Assembly (NCBI GenBank): GCA_045863055.1
Contig: BTUW01000020.1
Span: 1-64,000, forward strand
From: UTCHB3 sp008363265
GTDB taxonomy: Bacteria; Bacteroidota; Ignavibacteria; Ignavibacteriales; Ignavibacteriaceae
Length of the DNA: 64,000 nt
Direction: 5' to 3'
The first letter of the stretch is position 1. Each line of letters opens with the position of its first letter. The notes below the pieces were generated by a model. The model was not told the origin of the DNA. It saw only the letters and a list, made by a program, of their open reading frames with translations, and did not search any database. Of the stretch, positions 34,186-42,954 are shown in pieces. A program made the translations under genes and the position numbers.

Positions 34186-37100
34186 CTAATTTAGAACCAT
34201 GAATAGACCGTCGAATTCCCTGTTTCCGTCAAAAAGAGGAACCGCGTACAATGAATAAATTTTTTCCGGATCACCGCCTTTCAATCTGCATGAAACCCCG
34301 GTGATCGCCTGATGAGAGGTCGAAACCTCCCTGAAGGGATTTAAGGTTTCACCGGTATCATTGACCAGCAGTTCAAAACCATCGATCTTTGATATCTCAC
34401 CATCATCCTTCCCGGTTTCATGTGATGAAAGGAGAATCCCGGCATCATTTGCGAAAAGCACCCTGCCGAATCTGTTGACCAGGAAACGGGAATTCCCCGT
34501 TCCCGAGAACATCTGATCAAAAACAGCCTGATTATCGAGCATTTTCAACTCCATCTCTTTCAAAAGGCTCACATCGATCACCGTGCCAACAAGGGCGAGG
34601 GGTTTATCCCCGTTGCGTTCGGTGATCACTCCGTGATCGTAATACCACGCGTATGAACCGTCTTTTCTCCTGATCCGGTAAGTGCAGTCCCAGTGAGGGG
34701 TGAGGCCTGTCAGATGATCACGCATCTTCTGCATTGTGACCTCGTAATCATCCGGATGTATAAGTTTGCATATCTCATAAACATTCGATGGAAATTCCGC
34801 CTTTGTATAACCCAGCATTGTGGCTTTTCTGTCGTCCATGAAGACTTCATCCTTCACCAGATCCCATCTCCACCAGGCCATGTTCCCGACCTCGAGAGCG
34901 GTGCTCAGATACCGGTTCAACTCGTCTGCCCTTGCCCTCTCCCTGTTGAGCTTGGTTATTTCCACAAAGGTCAGAATGATCCCCTCAACTACATTGTTCT
35001 CTGTCCGGTAAGGTCTGATACTGACAAGATACGTCACACCTTCAGGGAAAACCACTTCCCTGTCAAACATCTGAAGTGTCTCCACCACCTTCTCAATGTC
35101 ACTGAGCATTTCGGGATAAGACCTGGATGCAGAGATATGTGTGATCGGCCTCCCGATATCGGAAGGGATGATGTTTGTCAGTTTGCTCACAACAGGTGTC
35201 AGCCTCCGTATACAGAGATTCCTGTCAAGATACAATGCTCCGATCTGGGTGTTCAAAAGAAGATTGTTAATATCAGTATTCAATCTCGTCAGCTCGTCGA
35301 GCTTGATCTGGAATTCTGAATTAACTGTGAAAAGCTCCTCATTTACTGACTGAAGCTCCTCATTCGTGCTCTGAAGCTCCTCATTGCTCGCGATCAGTTC
35401 CTCGTTACTGCTCTGAAGCTCTTCATTGGATGTTTCGAGTTCCTCAACCGTGGCCTGAAGACTCTCCTTGGTCGATTGCAGTTCCTTCTGTAACTCGTTC
35501 AGGCGGTCGCCATACTCCAGATCGAGATCAACTGATTTCGACCGTTTAATTCCTTTCGGGGTCTCTTTCAGTTTGAATGAGACAAGGTAGAAAAAGGTTT
35601 TTTCCGTCTCGATCTTCCTGGTTTCCAGCAGAAGTGATTTCTCTCCAAGTGATCTAAGACCCGAAATCTCCTCAGTCAGAACGTCGTTTTTATCCTTCTT
35701 TAGCCGCCTTAACTGGGCGCTGAGAAGCAGTGACATTTCCCGCGGTAGATTGTCGAGCAATCTGTTGGAGAACCAACCCGGCTGTATCTGAACGAACTGA
35801 CTCACATCGTTGATCGTCTGAACAATTATCCCGTTCACATCGATCAGTACCGAGGGGGGCAGCACGCTGCTGAGGAGCGCATTGCTGAGGTGCTCAAGAC
35901 GGAGACCGTGGTGCTGTACCGGCATCACCAGCGGCACTTCGGTCTCATACTTCTTGGGAGTGGTCGTTAAGTCTTTGATGATAGGAGGATTGAACCCCTG
36001 GCGGTAGCGGAATATCTTCCACTTGGTATCAACGTTCTCAAATGCTTCTTTAAGATCACCTATGCTCTCGCTGCTCCCGAGGAAGAGAAAGCCGTCAGGA
36101 CTGAGAGAATAGTAAAACATTGCCAGCAGCCTGGTCTGAACCTCGGGTTTCAGATATATGAAAAGGTTTCTGCAGACCAGCATATCCAGTTTCGAGAACG
36201 GGGGGTCTTTAATGAGGTTGTGTTTCGCAAAAACCACCATCTGACGGATACTGTCATTGATCTGATATCCGTTCTCCTGTTTCGTAAAATATCTTGAGAG
36301 AAGATATGGATCAAGATCGGCGATTATACTCTCGGGATACACACCCGCGGATGCCTGGTCGAGTGAATGCCTGTCGATATCTGTCGCGAATATCTTTACC
36401 TCACAATCGACTCCTTCTGTCCTCAAATATTCTGTGAGAAGTATCGCAAGACTGTAAACCTCCTCCCCGGTTGAACAGCCCGCCGACCATATCCTGATCA
36501 GTTTCCTCTTCTTCAACTCGGGAAAAACCTTGGCTTTCAGCGCGTCGAAAGCTTCAATATCCCTGACAAACCGGGTAACTCCGATCAGAAGCTCCCTGTA
36601 GAGGATATCTTTTTCCTTGTCTGACTCGGAGAGGAAGAGAACATATTCGTCGAGCGTGCTGAAACGGTTGATGCTCACCCTTCTTTCAAGCCTGCGAAGG
36701 ATCGTGTTCTCACGGTACGATGAAAAATCGATGCCGCTGAAATCCCGAAGGATCATGATGATTTTCGTCAGGGTGTCGATATCCCTGGTTAGTATGCTTT
36801 CTGATTTCTTGTCTTTCTGTATCAAAGGATGCTTCACGTAATTAACGAGAGCATCAGGCATCTTGGCAGGGACAAGGATATAGTCCACGAGACCGGTGGC
36901 GATCGAACTCTTGGGCATACCGTCGAATTTGGCGCTTGCATCGTCCTGTACCATTATCATTCCGCCGGCCTCTTTGATCGCGCGCGTCCCGAGTGTGCCG
37001 TCACTGCCGGTACCTGATAAAATGATACCTATTGCGTTCTTCCCTTTGTCCAAAGCGAGTGACCGCATGAATATATCAACGGGAAGATTCAGAACCTTGG

Positions 37101-37425
37101 CTGGAGACTGATCTTCGAGGAACAGTTTGTTGTGGAATATTTTCATGTTCTTACGCGGCGGGATCAGGTAGATATTGTCGGGACGGATATCCTGACCTGT
37201 TTCCGCAACGTGAATCGGTATCTTGGTCTGGCGGGCCAGCAATTCATCCATGAGACTCTTGTAGTCGGGCGAGAGGTGCTGGATGACCACAAATGCCAAA
37301 CCTGTTTCCACAGGCATATTCCTGAAAAAATCCTGAAGTGCCTCCAGGCCACCGGCAGAGGCACCGATGCCTACGACAATTATCTCCTCATTTACTCCTG
37401 AGTTCTCTTTCTTTGCGGGCTTCAT
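34186..37425 (-). CDS. CheB-CheR-coiled coil-PAS fusion protein
   Basis: 1079 aa. CheB methylesterase domain (1-195): Ser in 'GIGASAGGLEAL', His in 'VVIQHLSPD', Asp in 'LSGTGSDGTLG', no receiver domain. CheR methyltransferase (about 210-480): 'RENTILRRLERRVS', SAM motif 'IWSAGCSTGEEVYSLA', 'LVCRNLFIYL'. Then a striking heptad region of repeated 'EELxSxNEEL' units (about 645-720), and two or three PAS domains. Such fusions sense signals with PAS and feed a partner kinase rather than classical chemoreceptors; no MCP, CheA or CheW gene is present here. Cytoplasmic. Confidence 0.93.
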   Translation of the reverse strand: MKPAKKENSGVNEEIIVVGIGASAGGLEALQDFFRNMPVETGLAFVVIQHLSPDYKSLMDELLARQTKIPIHVAETGQDIRPDNIYLIPPRKNMKIFHNKLFLEDQSPAKVLNLPVDIFMRSLALDKGKNAIGIILSGTGSDGTLGTRAIKEAGGMIMVQDDASAKFDGMPKSSIATGLVDYILVPAKMPDALVNYVKHPLIQKDKKSESILTRDIDTLTKIIMILRDFSGIDFSSYRENTILRRLERRVSINRFSTLDEYVLFLSESDKEKDILYRELLIGVTRFVRDIEAFDALKAKVFPELKKRKLIRIWSAGCSTGEEVYSLAILLTEYLRTEGVDCEVKIFATDIDRHSLDQASAGVYPESIIADLDPYLLSRYFTKQENGYQINDSIRQMVVFAKHNLIKDPPFSKLDMLVCRNLFIYLKPEVQTRLLAMFYYSLSPDGFLFLGSSESIGDLKEAFENVDTKWKIFRYRQGFNPPIIKDLTTTPKKYETEVPLVMPVQHHGLRLEHLSNALLSSVLPPSVLIDVNGIIVQTINDVSQFVQIQPGWFSNRLLDNLPREMSLLLSAQLRRLKKDKNDVLTEEISGLRSLGEKSLLLETRKIETEKTFFYLVSFKLKETPKGIKRSKSVDLDLEYGDRLNELQKELQSTKESLQATVEELETSNEELQSSNEELIASNEELQSTNEELQSVNEELFTVNSEFQIKLDELTRLNTDINNLLLNTQIGALYLDRNLCIRRLTPVVSKLTNIIPSDIGRPITHISASRSYPEMLSDIEKVVETLQMFDREVVFPEGVTYLVSIRPYRTENNVVEGIILTFVEITKLNRERARADELNRYLSTALEVGNMAWWRWDLVKDEVFMDDRKATMLGYTKAEFPSNVYEICKLIHPDDYEVTMQKMRDHLTGLTPHWDCTYRIRRKDGSYAWYYDHGVITERNGDKPLALVGTVIDVSLLKEMELKMLDNQAVFDQMFSGTGNSRFLVNRFGRVLFANDAGILLSSHETGKDDGEISKIDGFELLVNDTGETLNPFREVSTSHQAITGVSCRLKGGDPEKIYSLYAVPLFDGNREFDGLFMVLN

Positions 37426-37492
37426 ATATTTTCCTTTTCCCGGAATACCTTAAAATGCGATTGGCATCTATAGTGGGAATACTATTCTGTTT

Positions 37493-37951
37493 TCAGTAAC
37501 TGTTCCAAAGATCGAATAAAAATTTGTTGTCAAGATTTAATTTTGCGGATTTTAGTGTGGTGATCACCTGTCCGCGATGATGTGAGTCATGCGAAACCAG
37601 ATAGAAAAGGAATGAATTGATCCCGTTCTTGAACCCTTTGACCTTCATATCCGTACGGATACTTTGGTCAATAAGATCTCCGGTTCTGTCGGAGGAGATG
37701 CGGAGGGCTTCCGCGATCTTTGATTTGTAGGTATGGTCATCTTTTTGCAGAAGTATGAGGCCGGTGTATCTAACCGGGTCTATGGCATTCAGCCACTGTA
37801 CTCTTACGTTATTTATGTGGGAAAACTGTGCCCCGACACTTCTTCCACCATATGAGGGTTTCACACTTAAATAATGCTCGGGGATCTCCTCAAGCAACTT
37901 GATCGTTACCTGATTCGATCTGTCCCAAGCCTCTCTGAGTACAAGTACCAT
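37493..37951 (-). CDS. DinB-family protein
   Basis: 152 aa four-helix bundle of the DinB/YfiT superfamily. Metal-ligand-type histidines are visible in 'VGAQFSHINNVRVQWL' and 'YLVSHDSHHRGQVITTL'. These proteins are predicted metal-dependent enzymes, for example thiol S-transferases, but the substrate here is unknown. Divergent from the SDR gene across 68 bp. Confidence 0.85.
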   Translation of the reverse strand: MVLVLREAWDRSNQVTIKLLEEIPEHYLSVKPSYGGRSVGAQFSHINNVRVQWLNAIDPVRYTGLILLQKDDHTYKSKIAEALRISSDRTGDLIDQSIRTDMKVKGFKNGINSFLFYLVSHDSHHRGQVITTLKSAKLNLDNKFLFDLWNSY

Positions 37952-38019
37952 GTGCGCTTTGTCTTTTTTTGGTAAATTGCAACAAAAATTTTTCCGATTG
38001 ATAATATAGCGATGTAAAT

Positions 38020-38787
38020 ATGAAAATCAAACAAAAAAGTGTACTTGTGACGGGTGCTTCCGCAGGAATCGGGCTTGCAACAGCACGTGCTTTCGCCTCT
38101 GAAGGGTGCAGACTCATACTGGCCGCAAGAAGAATTGAAAAAATCAAAAAACTTGCCGGAGAACTCACCGCGCAGTACGGGATCGATGTGCTTGCTCTCC
38201 AACTGGATGTGAAAGACAGAAATGCGGTATTCAGCGCGATCGGTTCGCTACCTGAAGAGTGGAAAAAGATCGATATTCTTGTGAATAACGCGGGTCTTGG
38301 CAAAGGGCTCTCCCCGATTCATGAAGGCGATGTCGACGGCTGGGAAGAGATGATCGATACCAATGTTAAAGGGCTGCTCTATGTCACTAAGGCTGTCGTT
38401 CCGGGAATGATCGCGAATGGTGGAGGGCATATAATAAATCTCGGCTCGGTGGCCGGACGGGAGGTTTACCCCAACGGAAACGTTTACTGCGCAACCAAAT
38501 TTTCAGTTTTTGCCCTTTCCAAAGCCCTGAGGCTCGAACTCTACGACAAGAACATAAGAACCACCACGATCGACCCGGGAATGGTTGAGACCGAATTCAG
38601 CGTCGTCCGGTTCAATGGCGATGTTGAGAGGGCTACTAACGTCTATAAAGGATTCAGTCCCCTGAAACCGGAAGATATCGCCGAAACGATCGTCTTCTGC
38701 GCTACAAGACCGCCGCATGTGAATATTACCGAAGTGGTGATCTACCCGACGGAGCAGGCGAACACGACCACCGTAAAAAGAAGTTAG
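38020..38787 (+). CDS. Short-chain dehydrogenase/reductase (YdfG-like)
   Basis: 255 aa, classical SDR. Rossmann 'VTGASAGIGLATARAFA', 'AARRIEK' (Arg favouring NADP), 'NNAGLG', catalytic Ser in 'INLGSVAGREVY' and YxxxK in 'VYCATKFSV' (Tyr, Lys). C-terminal 'DPGMVETEFSVVRF' is typical of YdfG/serine-3-dehydrogenase, which oxidises 3-hydroxy acids. Overlaps the converging response-regulator gene by 4 bp at the 3' end. Confidence 0.92.
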   Translation: MKIKQKSVLVTGASAGIGLATARAFASEGCRLILAARRIEKIKKLAGELTAQYGIDVLALQLDVKDRNAVFSAIGSLPEEWKKIDILVNNAGLGKGLSPIHEGDVDGWEEMIDTNVKGLLYVTKAVVPGMIANGGGHIINLGSVAGREVYPNGNVYCATKFSVFALSKALRLELYDKNIRTTTIDPGMVETEFSVVRFNGDVERATNVYKGFSPLKPEDIAETIVFCATRPPHVNITEVVIYPTEQANTTTVKRS

Positions 38788-39581
38788 ACCTTCCTTACAA
38801 AAATATCCTTACGGAGTTTTATGACGGTGCGGGTGCTGATATTGAATGGTTCACTCGCGCCGTCAAGATATACCATGTAAGAACCGTTGAACCACTCTTC
38901 AACCCTTAGGACAAAATTAAGATTAATGATGGTCGATTTGTTGATCCTCAGGAATATGCTCTTCGGTAAAACCCCCAACCATGACCGGAGGCTTTTCTTC
39001 AGGATGAAACGCTTGTTGTCTTTTATAAATATCTTGGAGTAGTCCTTGTCTGAGATGATACATTTTATCTCAGCGATCTTGACAAATGAAGCACTCCTCG
39101 AATCAGCGAGGAACAGAAATGTCTCCCTGTTCAGAGCTCTTTGTGTGCCGGGAACTGCTCCTTGCGGCTTCAGTTCGCTCCCTTGTTCCATTTCTTCTTT
39201 TAACTGCTCTTTTTTCGCGAGCTGGGTTTTAATTGTTTTAAGCAGTTCATTACGTGTAAACGGCTTGGTCACGTAGTCGTCAACTCCGAGTTCCATCCCT
39301 TTTCTCATGTTGTCGCGGTCATCCAGACCCGAGACAATGATGATGACCGGACGGGGACCTACATGAGATGCGATCACGTGATCGATGATCGAAAAACCTG
39401 TGAGATCGGGCAATACAAGGTCACACAAAATGATCTCGAACGACTGGGTCAGGAGGGTATCGATCGCATCACGGGCAGTTACAGCCTTTTGTACCGAGAA
39501 TCCCTCGAGTTCGAGTATCTCGGCCATCGCCTCGCGCGTCGATTTGTCGTCTTCAACTATCAATACTTTTTTCTTGTCCAT
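38784..39581 (-). CDS. LytTR-family response regulator
   Basis: About 265 aa from ATG 39581 (MDKKKVLIVEDD); a TTG ten codons upstream (39611) also lies in frame. Receiver domain: acidic pair 'VEDDKS', phospho-Asp in 'IILCDLVLPDLTG', Lys in 'YVTKPF'. Then a linker helix and a LytTR DNA-binding domain ('IKCIISDKDYSKIFI ... RINKSTIINLNFV'). Transcription regulator controlled by the histidine kinase gene that precedes it, whose stop lies 22 bp upstream. Confidence 0.92.
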   Translation of the reverse strand: MDKKKVLIVEDDKSTREAMAEILELEGFSVQKAVTARDAIDTLLTQSFEIILCDLVLPDLTGFSIIDHVIASHVGPRPVIIIVSGLDDRDNMRKGMELGVDDYVTKPFTRNELLKTIKTQLAKKEQLKEEMEQGSELKPQGAVPGTQRALNRETFLFLADSRSASFVKIAEIKCIISDKDYSKIFIKDNKRFILKKSLRSWLGVLPKSIFLRINKSTIINLNFVLRVEEWFNGSYMVYLDGASEPFNISTRTVIKLRKDIFVRKV

Positions 39582-39603
39582 CGGTAAACAGTCCTTGGAT
39601 TTC

Positions 39604-40365
39604 TTATTCAACCGGTACAGTTAATACAGCCATGCATCCCCCCGGTTCTCTCTGCAACAGCTCAAGCTTCCCGCCCAACAGTTCAGTGATGTGGGCGGCA
39701 ACATAAAGCCCCAGGCCGGCACCCTGTGCGTGCCCGGTCGACTTGCCTTTTCCGAAAAGGCGGAACAACTCCTCAGTATCCTCTCCCGCCACGCCGGAAC
39801 CGTTGTCGGATACAGTAAACTTCAATTCATGCTCATGCATCTCGAGCCTCAGCTCCACTTCACCTTTTTCCCCACTGAACCGGATACCATTGTCGATCAG
39901 TATCTCAAGCACATCGCGGATAAGCGATTTGTCGCCTGTGACCGCTCTTTCCTGAATCAGGAGAATGGTTCTGAAACTGGCACCCTCAGGCAGCAGCATA
40001 CCCGCGCTTTCGTTTATCTCCTCGATCAGATCAGATAGATAAAACTTCTGATCATGCCTTTTGATCCCACTTCTCGTGGCTTTGTCGACCGCTGAGACGT
40101 TCTTGACCATGAGATCAAGACTTTTTACACTTTGCATGATCCGTTTCGTGTACTTCATCAGCGCAGGGTCACCCTCGAACCGGGGATTTAAACTCATTAT
40201 CTCAGCCGATGTAAGTATTCCTGTCAGCGGTGTACGCAGATCATGGGAAAGGACTGTGATCAGCCGGCTCTTCAGCCCGGAAAGCTCGATCGCACGCTCA
40301 AGAAGTACACTCTCGTCACCCCTTTTTTCCCTCCCCGGATCATTGTTTTTCGATCCTTCTCCCAT
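39604..40365 (-). CDS. Minimal sensor-less histidine kinase
   Basis: 253 aa consisting of little more than the kinase core. Charged N-terminus, DHp with 'VLSHDLRTPLTGI' (phospho-His near residue 42), and HATPase with 'EILIDNGIRFS' (N box), 'VSDNGSGVAGED' and 'GAGLGLYVAA'. No membrane or sensory domain, so input must come through another protein. Pairs with the LytTR regulator just downstream. Confidence 0.9.
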   Translation of the reverse strand: MGEGSKNNDPGREKRGDESVLLERAIELSGLKSRLITVLSHDLRTPLTGILTSAEIMSLNPRFEGDPALMKYTKRIMQSVKSLDLMVKNVSAVDKATRSGIKRHDQKFYLSDLIEEINESAGMLLPEGASFRTILLIQERAVTGDKSLIRDVLEILIDNGIRFSGEKGEVELRLEMHEHELKFTVSDNGSGVAGEDTEELFRLFGKGKSTGHAQGAGLGLYVAAHITELLGGKLELLQREPGGCMAVLTVPVE

Positions 40366-40494
40366 TTCGTCCTTTTTTCATTTTCAGGAAATAAAATTTA
40401 GCAAAAAACCACAATTAAATTTTACCGGTTTTAACTAATTCCGTACCGCTCTCACCGAAATAAATAACATAACCTCTCTTGCATAAAGTCATTT

Positions 40495-42939
40495 ATGGTT
40501 ATTTTTGCCTTATTGATGCGCGGCAAAAAGCGATTTGAACAAGCTGAGAGAATTTTGGCAGATATAGAAGAACTGAGTCGGAACGAAGAACCGGGAAGTG
40601 AACCTTCCTCAGACATCTTCAGCCTGGAACAGGCTGAAAAAAGATGGATCTACGCCCTCGAGTCAAGCGAAGTCGGAGTATGGGACTGGGATGTTGTAAG
40701 ATCGAAGGTCTACTTCTCCAAGATCTGGAAAACAATGCTCGGATTTGAAGAGCATGAGATCAAAGACGATCTTAGCGAATGGGAATCAAGGATACATCCC
40801 GAAGATCTTTCACGCGTCAATCTTACGGTACAACGATATCTCTCCGGCCGCACCGGTGAGTATTACTGCGAACACAGGGTGCGCTGTAAAAACGGAACAT
40901 ATCTCTGGATACTCGACCGGGGTAAAGTGATCGAACGGACCCCCGATGGTGCCCCCAAACGAATGATCGGTACCCACACCGATATCTCAAAGGCAAAACT
41001 GACCGAACAGAACCTGATGAACAGTGAGGCTGTGTTCCGTTCCCTCTTCGAGCAGGCATCTATTGGTCTCGCAAAAATTGATCCGGATTTCCGTTTCGAG
41101 AGAGTCAACCACCGCTTTGTGGAAATTATGAAGTTTCGCTCCTCTGAACTTGCGGGACAGGATGTTTCCCTCGTTTTTGGTGATGAGATCAACAGTATCA
41201 AAGAGTCGCTCGCAAATGACGTTTCGGGATCAATAGCCGGGCACCACTCCGCTGAATTCATATGCAAAACCAAAGACACCTCAAAGATCTGGGTGAACAT
41301 CACGATCAATCCGGTAAGGGATGCCGACTCACGCATCGACTACTACATACTCATCATCGACGACATTTCCCACAAAAAAAGAGCTGAAGCAGTAATTCAA
41401 AAAAGCCGGGAAGAACTCGAGTACGCGAATAAAATGCTCGAAGACGCCTCCAGGATGAAGGATAACTTCCTCGCCAGCATGAGCCATGAGCTCAGGACCC
41501 CGCTCACAAGCATAATCGGACTAACTGAAGCGCTGCAACAGGGCGTGTACGGTGATATGGAGCCTCAGCAGCTCGATCCGCTTAAACATATCAGCCAAAG
41601 CAGCGAGCACCTTCTTGCATTGATCAACGATATTCTCGATGTATCCAAAGCCGCGGCCGGACAGATGGGGATCGAAAAAGAGATCATCAGCCTGATGCAG
41701 GTCTGCCGTTCCGCAATCCAGATAATTTCACCCCTCGCAGCCGCGAAAAATATTACCATCAATTTCTCGATGAAGCCTGCCGATCTGACCATTGAAGCCG
41801 ATCCCAGAAGACTTAGGCAGATCATCCTGAATATCCTCAGCAATTCCTTGAAATTCACCCCGGGTGAAGGGAGAATTGGGTTCCTCGTGACCGGCGATGT
41901 AAACAACAACCGAGTTATAATCTCGATAGAGGATTCTGGTATAGGTATCGCCAAAGAACACCTCGTGAGGGCATTCGAACCATTTGTGCAGATCGACTCG
42001 GCTCTCTCACGTCAGATAGCCGGCACCGGGCTGGGTCTGGCTATAGTTAAAAGTTTTACAGAACTCCACGGCGGTTCAGTCCGGATCGACAGCGCGCCCG
42101 GCCGGGGGACCCTGGTTGAGATTGAACTCCCGTGGCAGTACGGACAGTCGCCCCAGACCGGAAATACCGTAAACGGGGAAAGTGAACGGCCTAACATTCT
42201 GGTGGTCGAAGACAGTCCGGAAGACAGACACACAATGAGTTATCTGCTGAGGAAACTCGGTTACAACACTTACTTCTCGAACTACCTCGGGGATACAATA
42301 TCCGTTGCGGAAAAGATCACCCCACGGGTTATCCTGGTGGATATCAACCTGCCCGGTGAATCGGGATGGGAAATATTGAGCTCCCTGAAATCATCCGATC
42401 AGTTCAGGGGGATTCCCGTTGTCGTCTGCTCAGCCGCCGATGAAGTGATCGACGCGGTGGTTAACGGTGCCGAAGGATATCTGCGCAAGCCCTATTCATT
42501 CAGCGAACTCTCACGTGAGCTCGAACGACTGACTTCGGTGAGTGAGGTGATCACTCCGCATGTACGGTCACGAAGACTGATCCTGCTTGCTGAAGATAAC
42601 AAAACCAACGCCGGTACTTTCAGGGATTTTCTGGTGTCACGCGAATATGAAGTGTTGCTGGCGTATGACGGGGTAGAAGCTGTTAAAATGGCCGGGGAAC
42701 ACCACCCCGACATAATTTTAATGGATGTTCAGATGCCCGTTCTTGATGGACTCTCGGCAACCTCGCAATTAAGAAATTCAGCAGATGAGTATCTCCGTGA
42801 CATTCCCGTGATCGCACTTACAGCGATGGTCATGCCCGGTGATCAGGAGAAATGCTTCGAAGCAGGCGCGAACGACTACCTCGCCAAGCCTGTATCTCTA
42901 ATAAAACTTGAATCAAAGATCAAAAAATTCTTGAACTGA
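40495..42939 (+). CDS. Hybrid histidine kinase (PAS-PAS-HisKA-HATPase-REC-REC)
   Basis: 814 aa. PAS with PAC (about 50-165, 'GVWDWDVVRSKVYFS'), second PAS (about 180-300), coiled linker, DHp 'ASMSHELRTPLTSII' (phospho-His near 330), HATPase ('LNILSNSLKFTPG', 'EDSGIGIAKEH', 'GTGLGLAIVKSF'), and two receivers: 'VILVDINLPGESG' with 'YLRKPYS', and 'IILMDVQMPVLDG' with 'YLAKPVS'. No DNA-binding output; likely feeds a phosphorelay. No signal peptide; possible weak N-terminal membrane association. Translated just before recD2. Confidence 0.93.
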   Translation: MVIFALLMRGKKRFEQAERILADIEELSRNEEPGSEPSSDIFSLEQAEKRWIYALESSEVGVWDWDVVRSKVYFSKIWKTMLGFEEHEIKDDLSEWESRIHPEDLSRVNLTVQRYLSGRTGEYYCEHRVRCKNGTYLWILDRGKVIERTPDGAPKRMIGTHTDISKAKLTEQNLMNSEAVFRSLFEQASIGLAKIDPDFRFERVNHRFVEIMKFRSSELAGQDVSLVFGDEINSIKESLANDVSGSIAGHHSAEFICKTKDTSKIWVNITINPVRDADSRIDYYILIIDDISHKKRAEAVIQKSREELEYANKMLEDASRMKDNFLASMSHELRTPLTSIIGLTEALQQGVYGDMEPQQLDPLKHISQSSEHLLALINDILDVSKAAAGQMGIEKEIISLMQVCRSAIQIISPLAAAKNITINFSMKPADLTIEADPRRLRQIILNILSNSLKFTPGEGRIGFLVTGDVNNNRVIISIEDSGIGIAKEHLVRAFEPFVQIDSALSRQIAGTGLGLAIVKSFTELHGGSVRIDSAPGRGTLVEIELPWQYGQSPQTGNTVNGESERPNILVVEDSPEDRHTMSYLLRKLGYNTYFSNYLGDTISVAEKITPRVILVDINLPGESGWEILSSLKSSDQFRGIPVVVCSAADEVIDAVVNGAEGYLRKPYSFSELSRELERLTSVSEVITPHVRSRRLILLAEDNKTNAGTFRDFLVSREYEVLLAYDGVEAVKMAGEHHPDIILMDVQMPVLDGLSATSQLRNSADEYLRDIPVIALTAMVMPGDQEKCFEAGANDYLAKPVSLIKLESKIKKFLN

Positions 42940-42954
42940 TATTGCAGGGAATTG

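Noticed and set aside
36000..37425. Classical chemotaxis locus
   Set aside because: Only the CheB-CheR fusion is present; there is no receptor, CheA, CheW or CheY gene.
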